A stretch of DNA of 64,000 nucleotides from Streptomyces cinerochromogenes (GTDB taxonomy: Bacteria > Actinomycetota > Actinomycetes > Streptomycetales > Streptomycetaceae), in assembly GCF_014648635.1 (NCBI RefSeq), contig NZ_BMRM01000008.1, positions 62,001 through 126,000 of the forward strand. The letters run 5' to 3'. Under the pieces are notes generated by a model. The model made no database searches. It was not told where the DNA came from and was given only the letters and a program-made list of their open reading frames with translations. Numbering within the stretch: the stretch's first letter is position 1; every line of letters starts with the position of its first letter. Of the stretch, positions 57,255 to 64,000 are shown in pieces. The position numbers were made by a program, and so were the translations under genes.

Positions 57255-58880
57255 ATGCACGCTGACCTGCTCTTCACCGGCGGCCCCGTCCTCACCCCCG
57301 AGGGCCGTACCGCCACCGCCGTGGCCGTCACCGGGGACCGGATCACCGCCGTCGGGCACGCGGAGGTGCGCGGACTCGCCGGTCCCCGCACGGAGGTGGT
57401 GGACCTGGCCGGGCGGCTGCTGCTGCCCGGCTTCCAGGACGCGCACGTCCATCCGGTGCCGGCCGGGCTGGAGCTGTCCCGGTGCGATCTGACGGGCCGG
57501 ACCACGGCCGAGGAGACCGTGGCCGCCGTACGCGCCTACGCCGACGCGCACCCGGAGCGGGAGTGGATCCTCGGCGGCGGCTGGTCGATGGAGGCGTTCA
57601 CGGGCGGTACGCCGACGAAGGAACTGCTCGACGCGGTCGTCCCGGACCGGCCGGTGTACCTGCCCAACCGCGACCATCACGGCGCGTGGGTGAACAGCCG
57701 GGCGCTGGAGCTGGCCGGGATCGGCCGGGACACGCCGGACCCGGCGGACGGGCGGATCGAGCGGGACGCCTCCGGGGAGCCCAGCGGCACGCTCCAGGAG
57801 GGCGCGATGCAGCTGGTCGGCCGGCTGGCCCCGCCCGCCACCCCCGCCGACCGGCTGGCGGCGCTGCTGCACGCCCAGCGGCATCTGCACGCGCTCGGCA
57901 TCACCGCCTGGCAGGACGCGCTGGTCGGTGACTTCCTCGGCATGGACGACCCGGCGGAGGCGTACCTCGCCGCCGCCGGGGACGGTTCCCTCACCGCCCG
58001 GGTCGTGGGCGCCCTGTGGTGGGACCGGGAGCGGGGGGCCGAGCAGATCCCGGAACTCGTCGAGAGGCGGGCCGCGTCGAGCCGGGGGCGCTTCCGGGCG
58101 GGCACGGTGAAGCTGATGCTGGACGGCGTCGCCGAGAACCACACCGCCGCGCTGCTCGAACCGTACCTGGACCGGTGCGGCTGCAGCACGGCCAACCGCG
58201 GCACGAGCTTCATCGACCCGGCGCGGCTCCCCCGGTACGTCACCGAGTTGGACGCGCTCGGCTTCCAGTGCCACTTCCACGCGCTGGGCGACCGGGCCGT
58301 ACGGGACGCGCTGGACGCGGTCGAGGCGGCCCGGGCGGCCAACGGGCCGAACGACACCCGTCCGCACCTCGCGCACCTCCAGGTCGTGCACCCGGACGAC
58401 GTGCCCCGGTTCGCCCGGCTCGGCGCCACCGCGAACATCCAGCCGCTGTGGGCCGCCCACGAGCCGCAGATGGACGAGCTGACGATCCCGTTCCTGGGAC
58501 CCGAACGGGCCCGGCAGCAGTACCCGTTCGGGGCGCTGCTGCGCTCCGGGGCGCGGCTCGCGGCGGGCAGCGACTGGCCGGTCAGCAGCCCCGATCCGCT
58601 CCAGGGCATCCATGTCGCGGTCAACCGGGTCGAGCCGGGCGGCACCGGGCCGGTGTTCCTGCCGGACGAACGGCTCTCCCTCGCCGACGCGCTGACGGCC
58701 TACACGGCCGGGTCGGCGTACGTGAACCACCTGGACGACACCGGGCGGGTGGCCGTCGGGGCGCTCGCCGACCTGGTGGTCCTGGACCGGGACCCGCTCT
58801 CGGGGCCGCCGGAGGCGATCGCGGAGACCCGTGTGGCGCTGACCTACGTGGGAGGCGCGTGCGTGTACGCCGCGCGGTGA
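57255..58880 (+). CDS. Amidohydrolase 3 / YtcJ-like metal-dependent hydrolase
   Basis: A 541-aa TIM-barrel amidohydrolase with N- and C-terminal beta composite domain. Metal motifs: DAHVHP (His64, His66), the central Lys-LMLDG, CHFHALGDRAV, LQVVHPDD and SDWPVSSPDP. Members hydrolyse amides, N-acylamino acids or related nitrogen compounds. Its place in a permease operon suggests it acts on the imported substrate. ATG 57255 with GGAAAGG upstream. It ends 12 bp from the convergent lipoprotein gene. Confidence 0.88.
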   Translation: MHADLLFTGGPVLTPEGRTATAVAVTGDRITAVGHAEVRGLAGPRTEVVDLAGRLLLPGFQDAHVHPVPAGLELSRCDLTGRTTAEETVAAVRAYADAHPEREWILGGGWSMEAFTGGTPTKELLDAVVPDRPVYLPNRDHHGAWVNSRALELAGIGRDTPDPADGRIERDASGEPSGTLQEGAMQLVGRLAPPATPADRLAALLHAQRHLHALGITAWQDALVGDFLGMDDPAEAYLAAAGDGSLTARVVGALWWDRERGAEQIPELVERRAASSRGRFRAGTVKLMLDGVAENHTAALLEPYLDRCGCSTANRGTSFIDPARLPRYVTELDALGFQCHFHALGDRAVRDALDAVEAARAANGPNDTRPHLAHLQVVHPDDVPRFARLGATANIQPLWAAHEPQMDELTIPFLGPERARQQYPFGALLRSGARLAAGSDWPVSSPDPLQGIHVAVNRVEPGGTGPVFLPDERLSLADALTAYTAGSAYVNHLDDTGRVAVGALADLVVLDRDPLSGPPEAIAETRVALTYVGGACVYAAR

Positions 58881-58892
58881 GCGCGCCACCGG

Positions 58893-59741
58893 TCAGGCGC
58901 AGCCGACGCCCTCCTCGACCAGCGGCCACGCCTCCACGCCGTGGTCCGTGCGGACGTACGCCGTCGCCCGGCCGGGCGCCAGCCACAGCCGCCGGCCACG
59001 GTGGCGGTATCCGGTGTCCCGGGCGTCGGCGGGCATGCGGACCGCCGCCCGGTACGGCGCCCGGAGCAGACCGTCCCGGCCCAGCACCCCCTCGGGGTCA
59101 CGGGCGTAGGTCCGCTTGCCCAGGGCGAGGAAGTCGGCGGACTGCCAGCCGCAGTGCTCCGGCCCCGTCGAGCTGTGCACGGTGGTGACCGGGACCCGGC
59201 GGCCCGCGCGGTCGGTCCAGATCTGCCAACCGGTGGTGGCCGTGAAGCTCTCCGGGAGTTCGGCCGGGTCGCAGGAGGCGTTGGTCTCCGGGCCCCAGCC
59301 GGGCCGGTCCTTCTGGTCCCTGGCCACCACGACGGCCACCTTCGTGCGGCCGTGCACGTCGTACGAGTAGAGGACCCGGTCCCGCTCCTCGCGCTCCGCG
59401 CGGTAGCCGTGGTCGGGCTGCTCCGGCTGGACCATGTCGAAGTAGAGGGCGAGGCCCTCCTCCGGGGTGTCCCCGCCGTCGGACCCGCTCCACCCGTCGG
59501 GTCCGGAGCCGTCGAAGATCTCCCCGTCGCACTCCAGCGCCCGGCCGGCCGCACCGGAGGCCAGCCGGATCGCGTCGGGGGTGTTCTCGTCGAGCTGCCT
59601 GGTGGGGAGGTGGAGGGGGCCGCTGTAGGGGGACGCCGGAGGGGTGCCCCGTACCACCAGGCCGGGCCGGGGTCCGTCGTCGCACCCCGCCACGGCCACC
59701 ACGGCCAGCACCGCCCCCGCCGCCACGAGCCCTCTGCGCAT
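58893..59741 (-). CDS. Lipoprotein of unknown function
   Basis: A 282-aa protein with a lipobox ending VAGC (Cys ~ 20). The mature part has several Cys (about four) and Trp/Tyr-rich segments (TGWQIWTDRAGRRVPVTTVH) but no recognised domain. ATG 59741 lies after a weak GGGGCGGGG. Not in an obvious operon. Confidence 0.75.
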   Translation of the reverse strand: MRRGLVAAGAVLAVVAVAGCDDGPRPGLVVRGTPPASPYSGPLHLPTRQLDENTPDAIRLASGAAGRALECDGEIFDGSGPDGWSGSDGGDTPEEGLALYFDMVQPEQPDHGYRAEREERDRVLYSYDVHGRTKVAVVVARDQKDRPGWGPETNASCDPAELPESFTATTGWQIWTDRAGRRVPVTTVHSSTGPEHCGWQSADFLALGKRTYARDPEGVLGRDGLLRAPYRAAVRMPADARDTGYRHRGRRLWLAPGRATAYVRTDHGVEAWPLVEEGVGCA

Positions 59742-59810
59742 GCCCCGCCCCGTTCTCCCGCTCTCCTGCTGTTGTCCGCGCTCCTTCGACGCCGGGTCGG
59801 GCCGGAACGT

Positions 59811-60779
59811 TCAGCGGGTCTGCTGGAAGGTTCTGCGGTAGGCCTGCGGGGAGACGCCGATCGCCGCGTGCAGGTGCTGGCGCAGCGAGGCGCCGGTGGC
59901 GAAGCCGACCTCGGCGGCGATCCGGTCCACCGGCATGTCGCTGGCCTCCAGCAGGTGCCGGGCGCGCGTCACCCGCTGCTGGATGAGCCAGCGGCCGGGG
60001 CTGAGGCCGACCTCGTCGTTGAAGCGGCGGGCGAAGGTGCGCAGGCTCATCCGGGCGTGGTCGGCGAGGTCGGCCAGGGTCAGCGGCTCGTCCAGGCGCT
60101 GAAGCGCCCAGGCGCGGGTCGCGGCCGTACTGGCGGCGCCGCTCTCGGGGACCGGCTGCTCGATGTACTGGGCCTGTCCGCCGTCCCGGAACGGGGGCAC
60201 GACGCAGCGGCGGGCGACGGCGTTCGCCAGCTCGCTGCCGTGGTCGGTGCGGACGATGTGCAGGCAGATGTCGACGCCGGAGGCCGCCCCGGCCGAGGTG
60301 AGGACGCGTCCGTCGGCGACGAAGAGGACGTCCGGGTCGAGGTCCACCCGGGGGTAGCGGCGGCGGAACAGGTCGGCCACCTGCCAGTGGGTGGTGGCCC
60401 TGCGGCCGTCGAGGAGGCCGGCCTCGGCGAGCACGAAGGCGGCCGTGCAGATGGAGACGATCCGGGCGTCCGGGCGGATCCGGGCGAGCGCGTCGCGGAC
60501 CTCGGCGGACAGCTCGGCGGGGATGTGGACGGGTGCCATGGAGGTGATCACGACCGTGTCGGCCGTCGGAAGGATCTCGGGTCCGTGGGCGACGCCGATG
60601 GTGAAGTCGGCGTTGGTGCGCACCGGACGGCCGTCGACCGAGCAGGTGAGCACCTCGTAGTGGCCGTCGGCCGCGCCGAAGATGCGGCTGGGGATGCCCA
60701 GCTCGAAGGGGTAGGCGCCGTCGAGGGCCAGGACGACGACCCGTTCCGGGCGCCGGGGGCGCAGCTCCACATCAGACAT
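59811..60779 (-). CDS. GlxA-type transcriptional regulator (DJ-1/PfpI domain plus AraC HTH)
   Basis: A 322-aa regulator. N-terminal DJ-1/PfpI-like domain (VVVLALDGAYPFELGIPSRIFG; IVSICTAAFVLAEAGLLDGRRATTHW, with the nucleophile-elbow Cys), then two AraC helix-turn-helix motifs (TLADLADHARMSLRTFARRF and DMPVDRIAAEVGFATGASLR). The start at ATG 60779 has no SD; the ATG is inside an inverted repeat, so autoregulation is likely. Divergent from the oxidoreductase gene. Confidence 0.92.
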   Translation of the reverse strand: MSDVELRPRRPERVVVLALDGAYPFELGIPSRIFGAADGHYEVLTCSVDGRPVRTNADFTIGVAHGPEILPTADTVVITSMAPVHIPAELSAEVRDALARIRPDARIVSICTAAFVLAEAGLLDGRRATTHWQVADLFRRRYPRVDLDPDVLFVADGRVLTSAGAASGVDICLHIVRTDHGSELANAVARRCVVPPFRDGGQAQYIEQPVPESGAASTAATRAWALQRLDEPLTLADLADHARMSLRTFARRFNDEVGLSPGRWLIQQRVTRARHLLEASDMPVDRIAAEVGFATGASLRQHLHAAIGVSPQAYRRTFQQTR

Positions 60780-60814
60780 GGCACGATCTTATCGAAGGTT
60801 GGCGTTCGTGCCAT
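60778..60814. promoter_or_regulatory. Inverted repeat ATGGCACGA-N19-TCGTGCCAT between glxA-type regulator and oxidoreductase
   Basis: A perfect 9-bp repeat with a 19-bp spacer (60778-60786 and 60806-60814). The left arm includes the regulator's own start codon. Size and spacing fit two half-sites for an AraC-type dimer. Confidence 0.65.
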
Positions 60815-60850
60815 TTCCCGGCCGGGCGGACTCCGGCAGGCTGGGGGACC

Positions 60851-61801
60851 ATGAGCGATGTGAACACGATGCGAGCCATCAGCCAGGACGTCCTCGGCGG
60901 TCCCGAGGTCTTGAAGGAAGTGCGGGTCGAGCGGCCGAAGCCGCGCCCGAACGAGGTGCTGGTCCGGGTGCGGGCCGCCGGAGTGAACCCCACCGACTGG
61001 AAGCACCGGGCCACCGGCGGATTCCTGGGCGAGCCCCCGTTCGTCCTCGGCTGGGACGTCTCCGGCGAGGTCGCGGAGACCGGGATCGGCGTGGCCGCCT
61101 TCCGGCCCGGCGACGAGGTCTTCGGCATGCTGCCCTACCCCTTCGGCCACGGCTCGCACGCCGAGTACGTCACCGTGCCGGCCCGCGCCCTGGTGCACAA
61201 GCCGGCCTCCCTCGACCACGTCCAGGCGGGCGCGCTGCCGCTCGTCTCCCTGACCGCCTGGCAGGCGCTGACCGAGCACGCGGACGTCCAGCCCGGGCAG
61301 CGGGTGCTGATCCACGCGGCGGCCGGCGGCGTCGGCCATGTGGCCGTGCAGATCGCCAAGGCGCGCGGGGCGTACGTGATCGGTACGGCGAGCGCGGGCA
61401 AGCACGACTTCCTGCGGGAGATCGGCGTGGACGAGCCGGTCGACTACCGGTCCACCGATGTCACGGAGACGGTCCGGGACGTCGACGTGGTCCTGGACAC
61501 GCTCGGCGGCGAGACCTCCGTGCGCTCCCTGCGGGTGCTGCGGCCGGGTGGTGTGGTGGTGTCGATCCTGCCGGTGGGCGACGACGACTTCTACGAGGAG
61601 GCCGAGCGGCTGGGTGTGCGGGCGGTGCGCATGCTGGTCGACGCGGACCGGTCGGGGATGCGGGCGATCGCGGAACTGGCGGAGTCCGGGCGGCTGAAGG
61701 CGACGATCGCGGGGACGTTCCCGCTGTCCGACGCGGCGAAGGCGCACGAGCTGGGCGACACCGGCCGGACCACCGGGAAGCTGGTGCTGCTGGCGGACTG
61801 A
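60851..61801 (+). CDS. NADP-dependent oxidoreductase, quinone-oxidoreductase-like MDR
   Basis: A 316-aa zinc-independent medium-chain reductase. Its fold markers are VRAAGVNPTDWK, GWDVSGEVAE, PLVSLTAWQAL, the nucleotide motif VLIHAAAGGVGHVAVQIAKARG and the late TGKLVLL. It likely reduces an enone or quinone with NADPH. ATG 60851 has GGGGGA just upstream. The GlxA-type regulator gene is divergent, 71 bp away, and shares the repeat at 60778-60814. Confidence 0.92.
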   Translation: MSDVNTMRAISQDVLGGPEVLKEVRVERPKPRPNEVLVRVRAAGVNPTDWKHRATGGFLGEPPFVLGWDVSGEVAETGIGVAAFRPGDEVFGMLPYPFGHGSHAEYVTVPARALVHKPASLDHVQAGALPLVSLTAWQALTEHADVQPGQRVLIHAAAGGVGHVAVQIAKARGAYVIGTASAGKHDFLREIGVDEPVDYRSTDVTETVRDVDVVLDTLGGETSVRSLRVLRPGGVVVSILPVGDDDFYEEAERLGVRAVRMLVDADRSGMRAIAELAESGRLKATIAGTFPLSDAAKAHELGDTGRTTGKLVLLAD

Positions 61802-61811
61802 ACGGCACGGC

Positions 61812-61827
61812 CGGCCCGCGCGGGCCG
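61812..61827 (+). terminator. GC-rich hairpin after the oxidoreductase
   Basis: Perfect 7-bp arms with a 2-bp centre (CGGCCCG-CG-CGGGCCG), 11 bp past the stop. Short and loop-poor, so weak evidence. Confidence 0.4.
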
Positions 61828-61956
61828 AGCGACACGGGCCGACACGCGGCAAACCCGAAGACATATGTCAATCGAACATGCTCAAATTCCTTCCATCGAG
61901 GGTAACTTGGCGATCGGGAAGCGACGTCGGGGCGCGGGGTGGGAGGTGGTGCCGAG

Positions 61957-62337
61957 GTGCGACACGAACCCGTACCTCTCACCCGGCAACTGGGCGTGTA
62001 CGACCACCGCGGGCACACGGTGGTGGAGTTCCGGGGCGAGATCGACATCGCCGCGGCGACGGAGATCGGCCCGTTCCTCGACCGGGTCACCGACCGGCCC
62101 GGCGCCCGGGTCGTCATCGACCTGCGGCCGGTGGAGTTCTTCGACTGCTCGGGGCTGCGGCTGCTGTACCGGGCGCGCGTCCGGGTGCTGGAACGCGGCG
62201 GGCAGTTGCACCTGGTGTGCACGCACCTGTTGACCCTGCGGGTGTTCCGGGTCACCGGGCTGACGCGTCTGCTGCCCCCGCAGCCGGACCTGGACGCGGC
62301 CCTGGCCCGCTCGGAGGCCGCGTCCGGTTCCCTGTGA
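61957..62337 (+). CDS. STAS-domain anti-anti-sigma-like protein (phosphosite Ser replaced by Cys)
   Basis: A 126-aa STAS protein (EFRGEIDIAAATEIGPFLD, VVIDLRPVEFFDCSGLRLL). In SpoIIAA/BldG-type antagonists the loop reads DSSG or DSTG, with the first Ser phosphorylated; here it is D63-C64-S65-G66, so the conserved phospho-Ser is Cys. GTG 61957 is chosen because GGGAGG lies 10 nt upstream; GTG 61939 adds six residues. Partners may be the HATPase proteins such as 36081-38480, but nothing in the order shows it. Confidence 0.82.
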   Translation: MRHEPVPLTRQLGVYDHRGHTVVEFRGEIDIAAATEIGPFLDRVTDRPGARVVIDLRPVEFFDCSGLRLLYRARVRVLERGGQLHLVCTHLLTLRVFRVTGLTRLLPPQPDLDAALARSEAASGSL

Positions 62338-62397
62338 CGGACCGGTCTGTTCCTGCCGTCCGCGGGCATCCGGACGGCAGGAAGGAGGACCGTCGCG

Positions 62398-63060
62398 ATG
62401 ACGACTTCCGTGAGGCGCCTGCCGGGCTGGGCCAGGTTCACGGCCATGGCCGTGGCGGCGATCGTGCTGGTGCTCGCCCTGCTGTTCGCCGGGATCCGGC
62501 TGGCGGTACTGCCGGGCATCAAGGACCTGTTCGGCACCGAGACCCACGACCGCTCCGGACCCGCGCTGCTCAAGTCCATCCAGGACATGAGCCGTTACGA
62601 CGCGGCCTCGGGCAACTTCCAGGTCGTCGTGGACCTGGACAAGGACGCGAAGTTCCTGCCCGACGCCATCCGCGGCACCCGCACCCTGTACGTCGGCGCG
62701 GGCACCGTGGACGCCTACGTCGACCTCGGCCGGGTCGGCGAGAAGGACGTGACGGTCGACGGCGACCGTACGTCCGCGACCATCCGGCTGCCGCACGCAC
62801 GGCTCGGCAGGCCGGCCCTGGATCCCGACCACTCCTACGCCGTGGCCAAGCAGCGCGGCCTGCTGGACCGGCTCGGCGACCTGTTCTCGGACAACCCCAA
62901 CAGCGAACAGGCCGTGCAGCGGCTCGCCGTGCGGCACATCGGCGACGCCGCGAAACGCAGCGGGCTGACCGCGCGCGCCGAGAGCAACACCACCGGCATG
63001 CTCCAGGGACTGCTGCGCTCCCTCGGCTTCACGGAGGTGCACATCGCGTACGGCCCCTGA
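62398..63060 (+). CDS. DUF4230 membrane-anchored protein
   Basis: A 220-aa protein with one N-terminal TM helix (about 12-36) and a DUF4230-like domain outside (LLKSIQDMSRYDAASGNFQVVVDLDKDAK, GTRTLYVGAGTVDAYVDLG, TGMLQGLLRSLGF). Function unknown. ATG 62398 with AGGAGGA upstream, 60 bp after the STAS gene. It touches the convergent proton-subunit gene with no gap. Confidence 0.85.
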   Translation: MTTSVRRLPGWARFTAMAVAAIVLVLALLFAGIRLAVLPGIKDLFGTETHDRSGPALLKSIQDMSRYDAASGNFQVVVDLDKDAKFLPDAIRGTRTLYVGAGTVDAYVDLGRVGEKDVTVDGDRTSATIRLPHARLGRPALDPDHSYAVAKQRGLLDRLGDLFSDNPNSEQAVQRLAVRHIGDAAKRSGLTARAESNTTGMLQGLLRSLGFTEVHIAYGP

Positions 63061-64000
63061 TCAGAGGCCCGGCACCCCGGGCAGGGCCAGCGCCCCCAGG
63101 ACGGTCGTGCCCACCAGCAGCCAGGCCACGTAGTCGCCGACGTGCCCGGACTGCAGGCGCCTGAGGGGTGCGGCCCAGCCGGGGGCGGCCACCCAGCCCG
63201 GGCGGGTGACGGCGAGGCCGGCCAGCGCCGCGGCCAGCGCGGTGGAGGCCACGCCCAGCAGCACACCGTGCGCGGTCCAGTGCGCGGAGGCGTGCGCGCC
63301 GCCCGAGCCGGCCTCGTTGACGGACCGGGCCACCAGGGCGCCGAAGCCGGGCACCACCCCGACCGCGAGGGCGGCGGCGAGCAGGACGGCGGGCACGGTC
63401 GTCATGGTGTCCGGGATCCGGCGCAGCAGCCCGGAGGTCTCCGGTTCCTCGTCGGAGCCGCTGGTCTCGTACTCGGCGTCCTTCGGGCGCGGACCGAGGC
63501 CCAGGAAGACGCGGGCGGTGACCCGCAGCACCGCGCCCGCGGTGATCGCGGAGGCGGCCACGTACACCACGGTGAGCGGTCCGCCGACCGCCTCCTCGGT
63601 GACCGCCTTGCCCAGCGCCGTACCGAACGGCGGCAGGCCGGCGAGGCCGAGGCCGCCGACGGCGAACATGACCGCGGTGGCCCGCAGGGACCGGCCCCGG
63701 CCGTGCAGCGCGTGCTCGTCGACGCTGGCGAACCGGTCCAGCAGGACGCCCGCGCAGGCGAACAGCGCGGCCTTCACCCCGGCGTGGCCGAGCAGGTACA
63801 GGGCCACGCCGTCGTCGCCCTCGGGGCTGAGGACGCCGAGCCCGACGAGGAACAGGCCGGTGTGGGCGACGGTGGAGTACGCGAGGAGCCGTTTGATGTG
63901 CCGCTGGTACCAGCACATGACGGCGCCGGTCACGGCCGTGAGGGCGCCGAGGGTCACCAGGGCCCGGGTGAGGTCGGCGGCGGGGATGCCGCCGGGTCCG
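63061..64000 (-). CDS. Complex-I/Mrp-like proton-translocating membrane subunit (partial, N-terminus beyond window)
   Basis: C-terminal 313 codons of a NuoL/NuoM/MrpA-type antiporter-like subunit. About eight TM helices remain, with the conserved QRHIKRLLAYSTVAHTGL (Lys/Arg on a broken helix), LLGHAGVKAALFACAGVLL and GLAGLPPFGTALGKA. A Glu/Asp-rich cytosolic loop (GSDEEPETSG) follows. The gene continues to the right; which complex it belongs to cannot be told from this part. Confidence 0.85.
   Translation of the reverse strand, partial: GPGGIPAADLTRALVTLGALTAVTGAVMCWYQRHIKRLLAYSTVAHTGLFLVGLGVLSPEGDDGVALYLLGHAGVKAALFACAGVLLDRFASVDEHALHGRGRSLRATAVMFAVGGLGLAGLPPFGTALGKAVTEEAVGGPLTVVYVAASAITAGAVLRVTARVFLGLGPRPKDAEYETSGSDEEPETSGLLRRIPDTMTTVPAVLLAAALAVGVVPGFGALVARSVNEAGSGGAHASAHWTAHGVLLGVASTALAAALAGLAVTRPGWVAAPGWAAPLRRLQSGHVGDYVAWLLVGTTVLGALALPGVPGL

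Noticed and set aside
1..64000. tRNA, rRNA, insertion sequences, integrases, attachment sites, replication origin
   Set aside because: I looked for cloverleaf-like tRNA ends, transposase motifs and long terminal inverted repeats and saw none that I could support.

Overview
The window is very GC-rich with strong third-position GC bias. It carries Streptomyces hallmarks: a subtilisin-inhibitor (SSI) gene, an S1E alpha-lytic-type protease, SpoIIE-type PP2C phosphatases, ECF sigma factors, CYP105-like P450 plus 3Fe-4S ferredoxin, DUF4232 and DUF4235 proteins, and many GTG starts. I read it as a Streptomyces chromosome segment; no species can be assigned. I saw no rRNA, tRNA, transposase, integrase or CRISPR array.

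Layout. 1-5976: right end of a nonribosomal peptide cluster on the minus strand (P450, PBP-type thioesterase candidate, NRPS with A-T-C order running off the left edge). 5977-7499: a 1.5 kb gene-free stretch with short tandem repeats. 7500-11975: PP2C phosphatase, secreted S1E protease with a Gly-Ala-Gly-Asp-Gln repeat tail, hotdog thioesterase. 12428-18591: a compact export locus made of a 72-aa double-glycine leader peptide, an HlyD-type adaptor and two NHLM-type ABC transporters (one with a C39 peptidase), with no modification enzyme. 18588-27864: YihY-like membrane protein, GAGH-type glycosyltransferase, a coupled deacetylase/DMT/SDR operon, an MFS pump with a double operator, and a cassette of haem-oxygenase-fold iron enzyme, HemK-like methyltransferase and CDGSH protein.

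28073-46618: SSI with a Lys P1 residue, FMN alpha-hydroxy-acid oxidase, two paralogous sigma-like/zinc-finger/TM/ricin-lectin membrane proteins, a Fic-like toxin-antitoxin pair, a secreted GH2 beta-galactosidase, a SpoIIE-type phosphatase with its own HATPase domain, a divergent ECF sigma/Ser-Thr kinase pair, two lipoproteins, a permease with an apparent CTG start and a USP-like protein. 47026-64000: mostly metabolic and transport genes (aldo/keto reductase, GH114, CYP105-like P450 and ferredoxin, F420-type reductase, CDF exporter, GST, VOC, PPOX, a TetR/APC/amidohydrolase group, GlxA-type regulator with divergent oxidoreductase, STAS protein, DUF4230) and, at the right edge, part of a complex-I/Mrp-like proton-translocating subunit.

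The most unusual units are the Gly-Gly peptide export locus, the two sigma/anti-sigma/ricin fusions, and the iron enzyme/methyltransferase/CDGSH cassette. A TACC-NNTC-RGTA palindrome occurs at three separate promoter regions, including those of the peptide locus and one lectin protein. All function calls come from reading the translated sequence; none was checked against a database.
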